Shown here in pieces: positions 25,601 through 36,300 of a stretch of 64,000 bases of DNA (position 1 is its first letter; every line of letters begins with the position of its first letter). Location: contig CM067531.1 of the NCBI GenBank assembly GCA_034509925.1, positions 5,240,001-5,304,000 of the forward strand, given 5' to 3'. A program made the translations under genes and the position numbers. Below the pieces are notes generated by a model. That model saw only the letters and a program-made list of their open reading frames with translations, did not search any database and had not been told where the DNA came from. The stretch comes from Hirudinaria manillensis. Its lineage: Eukaryota > Annelida > Clitellata > Hirudinida > Hirudinidae.

Positions 25601-28137
25601 GTGCTCGTCTGAAAGGGTTTGGATGGTGAAGCATCCAAGTATTTGGATGGGATCTCCTGTCGCAGAGGTGTAGACCGTGGAATTGGTACTCAGCGCAGGT
25701 TTGCCTAGTTTTGTCCATATTTGCTTTGAACAAAAACTGTCTCTGGATCCGCTGTCCACTAGGAATTCAAAACTGTAATTGTTTTGAAATCTCACTTTGT
25801 ATTTTAAAGGTTCTGTGCCGGACACCCGATGTACAGACGAGTGCTTGATTACCTGAAGGCTTTGTTTGGCCTTTTTCCGACAGACGATTTCTAGGTGTCC
25901 GGTCTTGTCGCAGAATTTGCAGAACAGGTCCTTCCTCTTGCAAGCGTTTGCTTTGTGGTTGGTTTTGCCACATCTAAAACAACTCTCTTGTATCTGTCGG
26001 TCGATCGGGGTTGTTTTAGTTTTTGAAGTTGTGGTCTTGATTTCCTGTACTGCTGTATGAGCCGGTGAACCATGAACGGTTTCCCTGGCTACTCTGGCGG
26101 TTTCTTCTTGTTCCGCCAGGGTGTTGCGTAACTTGTAGGTGGACGGATCTTGGCTGAGAAACACATGCGGTTGTTTCTCTTCGGGGACGGACTGAGCTGC
26201 TATGTTAGAAAACTTTGCCCCGTAATCTTCCCAGAGTTCGTTCGAAGTGTCGAATGCTGTACAATTCTGTACTCCTGAGGTTTGGGATCTTGTAAATAAG
26301 TCCTTTAGCTGCTCATCGTATATCTTCCGTTCCTCGAGCATCTGTTCCCTCATTGACGATATTTGCTGCTGAAACATCGCCACCAATTGTTTCATCTCGG
26401 TCATCATCGATCCTGTCGACTGCGCCATTGTTACGTTCTTACTGGGAACGTAGTAAGTGATGACAACGCGAGAGAACTACAGATTGGGGGAACGACTTCT
26501 ATTGGTTTCCAAGAATGCTACAAAGCTCAACACAACAACACACTGGCTTAACGATTCCCAGCACAGATGTGCATATCGAAAGACACTGAGTGCCCCTTTT
26601 ACAAATATATATAGTTTTAAAAACTATATTACACTCCGCAACAGATTTAATATCAAGTTTTGAATGGCAAATGTTTAATGAACAGCCAAGGAATTGGACG
26701 AAGCCATGCACAGCGATGTTTCTGATGCGAGTCATTTTTCCTCGAGCAGAAAACAAAAGAAATCATTCCGGCATGATAAAATCGATAAATCGTGAGTCAT
26801 ATTTACTTGTGACAATTAAGAATCATTCTTAATAAGAAAACGAACTGCTGTTGGTGAACGATCCCCACAGGTAAATATATGAATATATCAATCGAGGAAA
26901 TGTGAACTTTAATAGTTTATTTAAATATTTATTGAAAATGCATTCGATGGCATTTATTAACATTCGTGACAAATTGTAGTGGATGGTCGATTAATTCAAG
27001 AAACGTTTATCTATTATTAGCATTATTTATGTTAATTTTTTATTAGCAGCGCAGTGTCAAGTAAAGTCGGTGAAACCAGAGAACAGCGTTCAGTTTCTCG
27101 GTCAAAAGAAGATGCCAAGGACGGCAGCGTATCCGATTCTGTTGTTGCATTTGATGATAAAAAGAAAAGAAGGTCGAGTATTGGGGAAAAAGTTGCCTCT
27201 TTGGTGGGCCTTCACAAATTCCACAAATTCAATCAAAACTTGCAAGGTTACAATTCGATTCGAGTTGGGCCTTCGGGCATTTGCCACGTTCATGATATTT
27301 GCAGATAGCAGCAAAAAGAAATTTCGTGATGCCTCAAAGTCACTCGATAATCAGAGCGACAGAAATTCTCAAGAAGTTGCTAAAAAGATAGAAATGTAAG
27401 TTTTTATTTAGTGTTCGAAGAATGATCATTAAAAGCATCTTGATAATTGAATGATTGATAGAACTGCAAACCAATCGGGAAAATATGGAAAGTTTTTAGA
27501 AGGTCTTGGACCGTCCCAACTGGTTGGGAGGCAAGCATTAGGTTCTCCATGCATGGGTGAGATTCAACTAAGTATTGCCGACACTAAAGGAAAGTTGGAA
27601 GTTGAGGTTATCAGGGCCAGAGGCTTGACGGCCAAAATAGGTTCAAAAGTTTTGCCAGGTTAAGTTTGTATTTGTGAACCAACAAAAATTAGCACAAAAA
27701 TCATTCGAATCCTTCAAAATGTTCAAGCTCCCTACATAAAGGTTTACTTGATGGATGGAAAAGCATGCGTTGAGAAACAAAAAACTTCAACTGCCAGAAG
27801 AACCCTCGATCCTTTGTACCAACAGCAGCTCTGCTTTTCTGAACCTTACCACAACAAAATACTTCAGGTGATATAAAGATCCTCAATTTATTTCTTAAAG
27901 TGATAATTGATTGCCTATTAGATGGAAATCTATATTTTGGTCATCGCTTCACAGGTCACGGTTTGGGGCGACTACGGACGGTCAGAAAGGAAAGTTTTTA
28001 TGGGAGTTGCTCAAATCAAGTTGAGCGACTTGGACCTTTCCAGTATGGCGATCGGCTGGTACAAATTGTTTAGCAATTCTTCCCTTATTTGCACTCAAAC
28101 GTCTCACTCAAGCTTTAATCAAGACTCCCATCCCTGA
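13366..28137 (+). CDS. RIMS: RIM, Rab3-interacting active-zone scaffold
   Basis: 23 coding exons: 13366-13499, 14736-14949, 15180-15804, 15865-15932, 15999-16147, 16286-16776, 17846-17931, 18067-18178, 18605-18712, 18784-18942, 19006-19112, 19297-19427, 19712-19877, 19998-20102, 20462-20640, 20700-20773, 22051-22377, 26686-26791, 27050-27246, 27305-27395, 27462-27658, 27728-27867 and 27955-28137. They sum to 1382 codons in phase. RIM tethers and primes synaptic vesicles by binding Rab3, Munc13, RIM-BP and Ca channels. In order: an N-terminal Rab-binding helix (IPDLTHLTDEERKII), an FYVE-like zinc finger at about 83-130 with eight Cys, a Gln/Pro/Ser-rich linker, PDZ at about 590-700 (GLKVTGGKM), C2A at about 751-885 (NPYCKLYLIPERR), a linker with RQLPQIP (possible RIM-BP site) and TEELEERAR, and C2B at about 1215-1350 (DLSSMAIGWYKLF). 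The most tentative junction is the acceptor at 20461. An LTR element sits in intron 17. Confidence 0.92.
19497..19705 (+). repeat. (TTA)n microsatellite in RIM intron 12
   Basis: About 200 bp of nearly uninterrupted TTA/TAT triplets, preceded by a short TA-rich run. It ends within about 15 bp of the acceptor TGAAG| of the second C2A exon (19712), so it supplies the T-rich tract for that splice site. Long arrays of this kind vary in length between individuals. Confidence 0.9.
22419..22633 (-). repeat. 3' LTR of the Ty3/gypsy element
   Basis: 215 bp, 3' LTR in element orientation. It shares every base I compared with the copy at 26429-26643. It includes a TATA-like stretch (acaaatatatatag) near its right end, which is the upstream part of the element promoter. 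The shifted 3' end of the pol frame runs about 20 nt into this LTR. Confidence 0.92.
22614..26428 (-). pseudogene. Gag-Pol polyprotein frame of the LTR element, with a frameshift and a capsid deletion
   Basis: One frame of 1165 codons runs from ATG at 26428 to 22931. A second frame (23006-22614) carries the integrase C terminus. In order: a short coiled-coil-like start, a fragment of the capsid N-terminal region, two zinc knuckles at about 150-195 (CFRCGKTNHKANAC, CKFCDKTGHLEIVC), a retroviral-type protease with VDSG, RT with YLDD, RNase H (TDHKPLL), and integrase with an HHCC finger and DDE residues (TDNAPSF; the Glu in NGAAER). Most of the capsid domain expected between the N-terminal fragment and the zinc knuckles is missing, without loss of frame. 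Near 23030-23045 the reading frame shifts, so the integrase C-terminal domain (starting at GPKRDKQPKW) is out of frame. The start codon overlaps the primer binding site, leaving no leader. Confidence 0.85.
26411..26427 (-). promoter_or_regulatory. primer binding site, tRNA-Ser type
   Basis: On the element strand TGGCGCAGTCGACAGG follows the 5' LTR after one base. TGG pairs with the tRNA CCA end, and CGCAGTCG matches the acceptor stem of animal tRNA-Ser species that begin GCAGTCG. Only the first 11 bases match well. Confidence 0.65.
26429..26643 (-). repeat. 5' LTR of the Ty3/gypsy element
   Basis: 215 bp, 5' LTR in element orientation, followed immediately by the primer binding site and the start codon of the polyprotein. 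Its outer end lies 42 nt from the next RIM exon (26686). Confidence 0.92.
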
Positions 28138-29917
28138 GAATTATTTCGAATTAAGAGGTAGTCGATGAGTTTATTGTCGAAATGCTCAATGTATAAGTCT
28201 TTTTCTACAATTTCCTAATTTCTAGCCTGTGATTTTCCTGCTTTTATGATCTTCAGACCTATTCCATAGCAAAGGACATATATTTTTCAAATCGCAAATT
28301 AGGTTGTCTCGCGACACGTCCCAATATGCAATGTCTTTGTTACCTGGTCGCTCAAAAGCTGTAATTCCGAGATACCTTTGAACGTTACCCTTGTTAATAA
28401 TTTCCTTTGCCTTGTGCTTTCTACCGGCTATTACGGTATAAAGATAATTTTCACTTCAAGTATTACTTCCTTCTAGTATCAGCACATTCATTCTAGTCAA
28501 GTAGTTAGATTTCTCTTTATTTTCATTTATGTCACACATTTTGTCTCCTGCTTTTGATTATACAGTTAACGAATGTTTGGCAATATGTAAGAAACTTGAA
28601 GCAATATAAAATGTAAAAAGATATTGGGCGTTTTAACCGGCTCCAGTTTAAAAAAAAGAATATAGAATTAACGTACAGAAAATTGGATTAAAAATATATA
28701 TGAAAATCTACAAAAGCCAGAATTTGTTGCATTCGTGGAAAAGATCTATTTGTAAGAAGATACCATTAATCCTTGTAAAAAAAAAATCCCAGACGTTAAG
28801 TCCCAGAGTGATTCATTTTATTTTGTGTAGTATTAGCAGTTAACATTTGATTAATAAATGGCTACCAACGAAACTCAAAACTGCTGAATTACCAAGTAAA
28901 AACTTCGACGAAATCAAAAGTTTGGCATGTATTTCCTAATGGCCAATGGTCGAACGGGTAACGTTCCTGCATGCGGTAATAATGGCAACATGGCAGTCGT
29001 TATGCATCGTGTTCGATAACAGGCCTGCGAAACCAGGGATCGCCCTAGGATTTTATACTAATATGGATCTGGAAATAAGTGCCTTCTGGATTGATAGGGT
29101 ATCCAAAAAAATGGAAAATGCATCTGGTTCCAAAAAGAGCAAAAAGTGTTCTTGGAATGATAAAGAGAAAAGGAGACATAATTTTTTAGACTATTTGAGG
29201 CGTAGCTGAAAGCCTACAGGGTATTAGTCCAATTTTCTTTGAGAAAAACATGTGAATTTTTGAGGGCAACGAAGGCCAACCAAAATGATAAGAGTTAAAT
29301 TATGATGGTAGATTGAAGAGATATCAGCTAGCAACGAAGAAGTGGGAAGTGGAATGGTGTATGGAGAAGTGGAAACCTCACCTAGGCTTTCAAAATAATT
29401 GCGCTGAAGATAATTTAAGTGGCGTATTTCTAAGAAGGACATCAAGCCCACAAATATTAAGAGAAAGAAATTTTGTTTCAACAATTTTTCGAAGCCGCAA
29501 AATAGGAATGCTCCAGGAAATTTAAAAAAAAAGAAGAAATAGTTTAGTAAGAGGGTGGTTTCCACACGGAATAATTTCGATAGTATCGATGTCGATATAA
29601 TTTCGATATCACTCGAGTACAATTGAAGATATGCCTCAGTAAATAAAAGTAGATATTAGAAATTAAAACTGGAGGGGTGATTATCCCCCTAATCACTATA
29701 AATTGTTAAGTTATCAAGGAATGGAATATTGTAGCTTACATTACATAATTATGTACAAATGTATATCGTAATTATGTACAAGATCAACAATCATAGTACT
29801 TACGAACATACCAACTTCAACATTGCGTTACATGAATTGAAAGGTTTAAATATAATCTTTGTTTACTTTGAATCGAATCCAAATTTCATGTCATTTTTGT
29901 GACCGCTTTTTCGGGCC
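28138..29917. other. RIM 3' flank and PTRHD1 5' flank, with TE-like debris
   Basis: Contains a candidate polyadenylation signal AATAAA at 28853-28858 for RIM. At about 28938-29040 a stretch resembles a tRNA-derived sequence (A-box-like TGGTCGAACGGGTAACG, B-box-like GTGTTCGATAACA, about 70 bp apart). It may be a SINE relic. The open frames at 28946-29209 and 29313-29525 show no recognisable domain. Confidence 0.3.
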
Positions 29918-30493
29918 ATGATGGAGTCGAAGCTAGTACAGTACATAATCGTCAGGTCAGATCTTGCAACAAAATTAAACTGGCCAGCAGGAGCTCTTAT
30001 CGCGCAAGCTTGTCATGCCTGCACCGCCACCATGAAATTATTCCTCCAAGACTCGAACACGATGCAATATTTGGACGATCTGGACAACATGCACAAAGTG
30101 GTTCTAGAGGTACCTTAACTATAATTTCAATGTTCGAGTTGCAATAGAATTATGGCATGTTTTTGGACTGTTTTGAGATGTTTAGATTCCTCCATTTAGT
30201 GGCCTTATGCCGAACCCAAGACTCCCAGCCTCAAATATTGTCTCTTAAATCCGCCTTCATTACGTCCAATCAATCAACTAATTAATTAAACACTCATTAA
30301 TCTAATAACTTTCCAGATTCCTGATGAGAAAGGTATTTTGGAGCTTTCAGACACTCTTACAGCAAACCAAATAGATCACAAGTTATGGATTGAACAGCCT
30401 GAAAACTTGCCAACCTGCATAGCCTTGAAGCCCTATCAAAAACGTGAAGTTCAGAAATATTTCAAGAAGCTCAAGCTCTTCAATAAAATATAG
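29918..30493 (+). CDS. PTRHD1: putative peptidyl-tRNA hydrolase PTRHD1
   Basis: Two exons, 29918-30109 and 30317-30493, joined in phase 0 to 122 codons. The protein belongs to the PTH2-like fold family. The N-terminal strand VQYIIVRSDL, the motif WPAGALIAQACHACTA, and the C-terminal LWIEQPENLPTCIALKPY and KKLKLF are characteristic of PTRHD1, whose enzymatic activity is not firmly established. A second Met codon follows the first, so the start could be 29921. A polyadenylation signal AATAAA overlaps the stop region (30483-30488). It is convergent with RNASEH2B, with 84 bp between stop codons. Confidence 0.92.
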
Positions 30494-30577
30494 CTGTTCT
30501 GAAGTGCTTCGGGGTCCTGTTTTTATTTTAAAGAATGATGTGAAGTTTTCTATATTCAATTCTATCAACATATTGGG

Positions 30578-32643
30578 CTATTTTTTTGGGCAACCCTTGA
30601 AAAATGATGAAATGGATTTCATTCCTTGCTTGTCGGCATTCTTCAACTTCTTTTGGGCCGGGGTAAGTTTCTCAGTCTGAAAAAGTATTTTGTGAAGTCA
30701 AGAGTGAAGAAAATATTAAAAATAAAAGTTACCTTGGCAAACAGCTGAATGTTATGTTTGCTGTAATCCTCTGTAGGTCTGAGGTCATCCAGCTTGATTT
30801 TCTAAAAGGTTTATAAATATTTAAAAAGATGATTGGTCTACATTTCTCTCTACAAAAATAAAACAAAATTGCTGATTTTATGTAGCATTCCCTCTAATCA
30901 CTCAAGAACTCAGACAAATTAGAAGCAGCTGTTGGATGGTCAGCTTTGAGTGCTCTTGCTATAGTTAACACCAGAGCCCCTAATGTCATAAGTCTAGATT
31001 CTAGAACCACATAAACATTTATCGACTATGGTTAAAATGATGATGACTCATTACCTTGGCGGGAGGTTCTCCATCTTTATCACCTTCAACTGAGTCTAAA
31101 CTGAAGTTCAAGAATAATTTAAGCAATGAAACTTGTATATTCATGAGAATAAAAACAATACCTGATGTTCAATTCTTTTTTGAGAAATAATGAAGACTCC
31201 TCATCGAGATATTCTGAGACCAGTTCCCATGCGTAGCGTTCTAGACATTAAAAACAATTAACAAATTTTCTTGAATGAGTCAAGTTCATTGGCCAAGATA
31301 AATTCTAACTTTAAATTCAACAAGCAACTGAAATACATTTCATCCCATAAAATGCAATTTACATTAATAAAAGCACAAAAGTTTTCTAAAAAAAATAATA
31401 TGATCAATAATCTTTTAACCTTTTAGTGGGGTTTCATTATTTTGAATGAAATCTGAAGATAAGCACTTCATGTTTGTCTTTTCCAATACTCTGGCAATGT
31501 GGTGCACCTGGAAATTTTATCCAAAACGTTTTAATTCAGATATAATAGGAACAAATCTGAAATGGTAAAATAAGTAAAATGGTTTGATTATAACACTAGT
31601 GATGAAATGAAGAAAAGCTTGAATACTTTGTCTTTCAACCATCCTAATGTTTTGCTTTCATTGTATCTGTAGAATGAAGATCCCTGAATTACTGCAATTA
31701 AAATGTTTGAAATTAGGGTTACGGTCATATTGCAATCTTAACAATTTGAAATTAATATATTTGAACAAAAAACTAATAAAAATCATTTGTAAAAGAGTTT
31801 CAACATGGAAATTACTAATTCAGAGCCAAAACACTGCTATGAAAATTGCTAAGAGGGCATTGCATTATGGAAAACTCCTCAAAGAAATAAAAACATTTAG
31901 AGTAATAACTTGTCACTAATGTCACTAAGACATTAGGAAAGACTGGCCTTTTGTGTCACTAAAGGTCTCTATGCAAGGGAGGTAATCCATTAACATTTTT
32001 AAGTCAGGAAATTCTTCATCTTCTAACAAGCTCTCCAGATTCATAAAGTGTGAAGACTACAAAACCAATTAATTAACTAGTATTTTAATTCTGAATCATC
32101 AAAACGAATAAGTATTGTTAATTGCCAATTGATTCAGAATAACAATAAGCTTGAATTAAAATGTAACTAACCTTCTGTTTTAGATATGGTAGCAAGAGGT
32201 ATAATGGATTGACAGGGGTGACCATGTACAAGGAGCCATCTAGAAAAAACACACATTACTCCAAAGGATTGAATATGGTAGAAGAAATCACCTTTCAAGA
32301 TCTGATCATCAATCATCCAGGACTGGTAAGGTGTTTCATATTTAATCAACTCCATAATTTGCTGTGACTGAGGACTTAGCAAGAACATTGACTTTTTATC
32401 TAAGAAAAAGCATGCATAAAATGAGAAAAGACTAAGACATCTACAACTCAAGCCAAATACCTGTCTTTGGGTGTCTGAGACAGCAACTTTGCAAAGATTT
32501 GTTATGACCATCAATTGCAGACTCTGAAAAATTCCCCATTTCAACTTGTTAAATTCAAACGCGAATAACACATTGATTCACACTCTGGCCTATTTGTCAA
32601 TAAAGGATTAAATACCTTCGATTAATATAACTCTGCTGCTCAT
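30578..32643 (-). CDS. RNASEH2B: ribonuclease H2 subunit B
   Basis: Minus-strand exons: 32616-32643, 32461-32523, 32292-32399, 32172-32239, one from 32056 to about 31940, 31627-31666, 31420-31507, 31162-31240, 31055-31100, 30733-30801 and 30578-30676. RNASEH2B is a structural subunit of the nuclear RNase H2 heterotrimer that removes ribonucleotides and RNA from DNA. Diagnostic blocks are CCLRHPKTG, YQSWMIDDQIL, GSLYMVTPVNPLYLLLPYL, the helical YNESKTLGWLKDKV, RYAWELVSEYL, and the C-terminal MKSISSFFKG, which matches the PCNA-interacting tail of the human subunit. The 3' end of the exon starting at 32056 is unresolved: no donor gives the right phase for the exon at 31666, so a small exon or weak donor near 31,930 is likely. 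It is head-to-head with METAP1. Confidence 0.88.
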
Positions 32644-33398
32644 GGTGCCAAGAGTTATTTGAGAAACGAGCTTAAGTAAATGTTATAACAAACGTTAATG
32701 CAAACTTTCGCGGTAGATTCTGTTTACTTTTAAAATCATGTTAAAGAAAAGTTATATGCAATCATTAAGTTGATTAGGTATGGCATTTAAAATAAATTTT
32801 AAAATGAACTATTGGTAATAAAAATTAAAATTTTAATTTAATTGTAATGCTAAATTTGTAATTTCATTTGACCACTAAGGAATCGTTTTCTATCTGTGTT
32901 GATGAACTGATTCATTATATAAAATATGTTTTATCGTACATGCATAGGCAGTAGTTTCAGTATTGAAAATACTTATATATTACAGATTATAATATTGTAA
33001 TATAATATACCAATTCTGTAATACATTATGAATCAGGTTGTTAGTGTTTAACAAGTTCACTAATTCATTTACATCATTGCAATATTTTTAATAATCAATA
33101 TCGATGTAATCGCCGGTAATACTTTATCCGTTTTAATTAATTGTGAAATTTTCATCTTTACACAAAAATAGGCTTCAGAAAAAATCGCTTACAAATGATG
33201 TGCCAAAAAGTCAAATTCTCAAGAATATCAAGAAACATGAACATAGACAAATTTATTTTTTAATATTCTGACTATTCGCAATTCTTATTGCTGCGTATAG
33301 TTCAATGCGATAAATTTCCGAATTTAAAATCTAGATCTCAATATGAAGTGAACTTAAGATTGGTGAACCTAATTTTCGTTCAGTGTCGCCGGTGAGCT
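32644..33398. promoter_or_regulatory. shared divergent spacer of RNASEH2B and METAP1
   Basis: 755 bp between the two start codons, very AT-rich, with no open frame of note. It must contain both promoters and 5' UTRs. I see no clear TATA box placed for either gene. Confidence 0.4.
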
Positions 33399-36300
33399 AT
33401 GTCTGTTAGGATTTGTGAAACTCCGAATTGCGGAAAAGAAGCCAAGCTTCAATGCCCAACCTGTATTAAATTGGATCTAGAGCCGTCATTTTTTTGTTCT
33501 CAGGTACTTTACATGAAAGACTTACAGACGGCTTTAACTAATTAACAAACTTGATTTTGAGCTGAAGCGTGATGAGATTTCGGCATCGGAATTGAAATGT
33601 TTATCAAAACAAATTTCATGAGATAATAAAAGTGTTAATAGTATCCATAAAATAGTGGCCATAGTTCCAAGAGCTCTTTTTACACATGCTTTGATTAAAT
33701 GTAAAAAAAGTTCTAAGTATTTGTGCAACTTATGTAACTCATCCCCCATATATTCTTAAAAGTTCATATTGATTATATTAGCATATTATTAATAATTTAT
33801 TATGTTGTGTATTGGCCATTAGATTATCATTTGACCTAATTTATAACCTGAATTTGTAATTTTTCACTGCATCGAATTTAAAAATTAAAACACATAAATT
33901 AAATTGGAATATCTTTATGTTTGTACATACTTATTTTATAGATGATCTTGGCCTTTTGAAATATTAAAATTGACTTGATAATATAACAACAAAATATTCA
34001 TGTGTTGATAAATAAATATTTTCAGGAGTGCTTTAAAAGTAGTTGGAACACTCATAAGCAAAGCCATCAGACAAGTTTGTTGTTAAATATGGATATAACT
34101 AAGATTATGTTTTCTGTTTGTTGTGAACTGGTAGGTGGCATCTGTCCACTGTTCTTGTTGGAATAAATTGATAAAAAAAAATAAAGAATAAATAAAGCAT
34201 CTTTTTTTTAAAGAAAGACTGGTCTCCATTTAAATTATAAAAATTAATTATTTTCAGAAAATGATTTGAAAAGTTCTTCGCCATATGTTCCTTGGCCAGG
34301 CTATGCATTCACAGGCACTTTGAGGCCTTGCCCTGTGGTGAGTTATTAATGTAATTAAGAAGTAATAATTAATTACAAATAATTTCTGAAGCTGATTGTG
34401 CATGATTTTAGACCCCAATGAGGGCAGTTCCAGCTCAGATTCAGAGACCTGATTATGCAGATCACCAAGAAGGTAAATTGAAACATGTCTTTGAATTTTA
34501 CATTTGTTTAAGATGATTTGCAATCTTTGATATTGTTCTGATGATTCCTGTTGTGAAAGAGTTAAGCATTGAAGTGTGACTATTTAGGTTTGCTTAAAGC
34601 ATTGAGGTAAAGTTGGTAAAATCTTACCAAGATCTCTTAAGGCTGACACTTCTTGTGATGTCAGAAAAAAAATGTTGATTGTTTCACTGAAGAATACTTT
34701 AAAAAGTTTCAAGTTAAGAAAGTGATTTAATCACATAGATTTGAAGATTCTTTTGCTGTCATATTTTTATTGATTATTAATTGTTTATGCATTATTAGTA
34801 AATTTATTGTTTGTTTGTTTGTATTCTTTATATATTTTTATGTGGCTAATGTTTCTGTTGATCTTTCCATTTTGACAGTTAACATAAGCTAAGGGAAATG
34901 TAAAGTTATGAAAATTAATTTGCTGTCCTTTTAAGGGTACCCTGCAAGTGAACGAGCTCTGAGGGGATCAACAAACATCGAAACTTTGAATGAGGAGGAA
35001 CAGGAATGTCTTCGTGTTGCCTGCAGAGTTGGTTTCTGATTGTAACTCGCTTCTTTTAAGAAGGTCTCTCATTAAAATGATTTCCAGTTAGGTCGAGAAG
35101 TCCTTGAAGAGGCTGCCAAAGTGGTTTCTGTTGGAGTCACAACAGAAGAAATAGACACGGTCGTTCATGAGGTCAGTGGATTTAGTTCGAATTGTGGAAG
35201 ATTTAATTTTAAATTTCATTTAATTGCTTTAGTAATTGATGTTATTCTCGATTCAGGCATGCATCGAGCGAGAATGCTATCCCTCTCCCTTGAACTATTA
35301 CAACTTCCCCAAATCTTGTTGCACGTTAGTTTACATTTTGACTCGGATGATAGGTCACTCAGGTTATAAATTGGTAAATATTAAACAGGTCCGTCAACGA
35401 AGTTATTTGTCATGGCATCCCTGATTTGAGACCACTTAAGGACGGGGATATACTCAACAGTTGGTCTTCATAGTGCATTTGCATTATTATTTCAACTCTT
35501 TATTTATATAATGCTTTTTTTTTTTTATAAAATCTTAAGTGAAATTAATTCTCTGAAATAATCATTGCAGTTGATGTGTCAACCTTCCACAGAGGATTTC
35601 ATGGAGACTTGAATGAAACTTTCTTCGTTGGAAATGTGGAAGAGAAAGCAAAGACTTTGGTCAGAGTTACTCATGAATGTCTTGAAAAAGCTATAAATAT
35701 AGGTTAGTTGAACAGCTTAATTTTTAATCTATTAACCATGGGAAGCACTTATAAACCTCTGTGCACCTTGTGTGACTGACTTTTGGTGTTAAATGCAAAA
35801 GAGTCAACCAATAACATTCATGTAAAATGGTCTTTTTCCCAACTCATTCCCCCCTCAACTGATTTTCATACCCTTGCCAAGCTTTGGATCAATGGTCTTC
35901 TTCAATACAAAAAATTGCACAAGATGTCAAGAGTACAATGTTTGCTTTTAATAATTTGGGAATGGTGTGAGAAATGTTAAAAATATATAAAAAGATCATA
36001 AATCAGTTGTTATTATTATTTTTATTTATCCCAATGATCTTTCAAACATCATGCATATAGCATGGAGTTGTCATATTCAAATAGAGATCAATTAAAAAGT
36101 GCCTTTACATCCTAGGGAGATATATAAGGCACTCAAAAAATTGGCATAACTGCAAATGGCCAAAAAGATTTTCTAAGATTATGTCAAAATGTCTTTGATT
36201 TGTTGCTCCTAGTGAAACCTGGTGTTAGGTACAGGGAGGTGGGCGACATCATCCAGAAGCATGCTCAATCTCATGGCTTTTCGGTGGTGAGGAGCTACTG

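Larger units (their letters stand above)
22419..26643 (-). mobile_element. Ty3/gypsy LTR retrotransposon, mag-like, inserted in RIM intron 17
   Basis: A complete two-LTR element in antisense orientation to RIM. It is bounded by 215-bp LTRs (22419-22633 and 26429-26643) that look identical and flanked by a 5-bp duplication GATTT (22414-22418 and 26644-26648). On the element strand the LTR starts TGTTGCGG and ends GTAACA. The primer binding site begins TGGCGCAGTCG directly after the 5' LTR and matches the 3' end of a tRNA-Ser. A polypurine tract GGTGGGGAGG (22634-22643) abuts the 3' LTR. The domain order gag zinc knuckles, protease, RT, RNase H, integrase marks Ty3/gypsy, and the sequence resembles the mag lineage. 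The body is distinctly more GC-rich than the host intron. Identical LTRs imply recent insertion, although the coding region is damaged. Confidence 0.93.

Noticed and set aside
24420..26073. Many frames of 60-120 codons inside the LTR element
   Set aside because: They are shadows of the Gag-Pol frame on other frames or the other strand.
28946..29209. 87-codon + strand frame
   Set aside because: No recognisable domain; overlaps the tRNA-like stretch.
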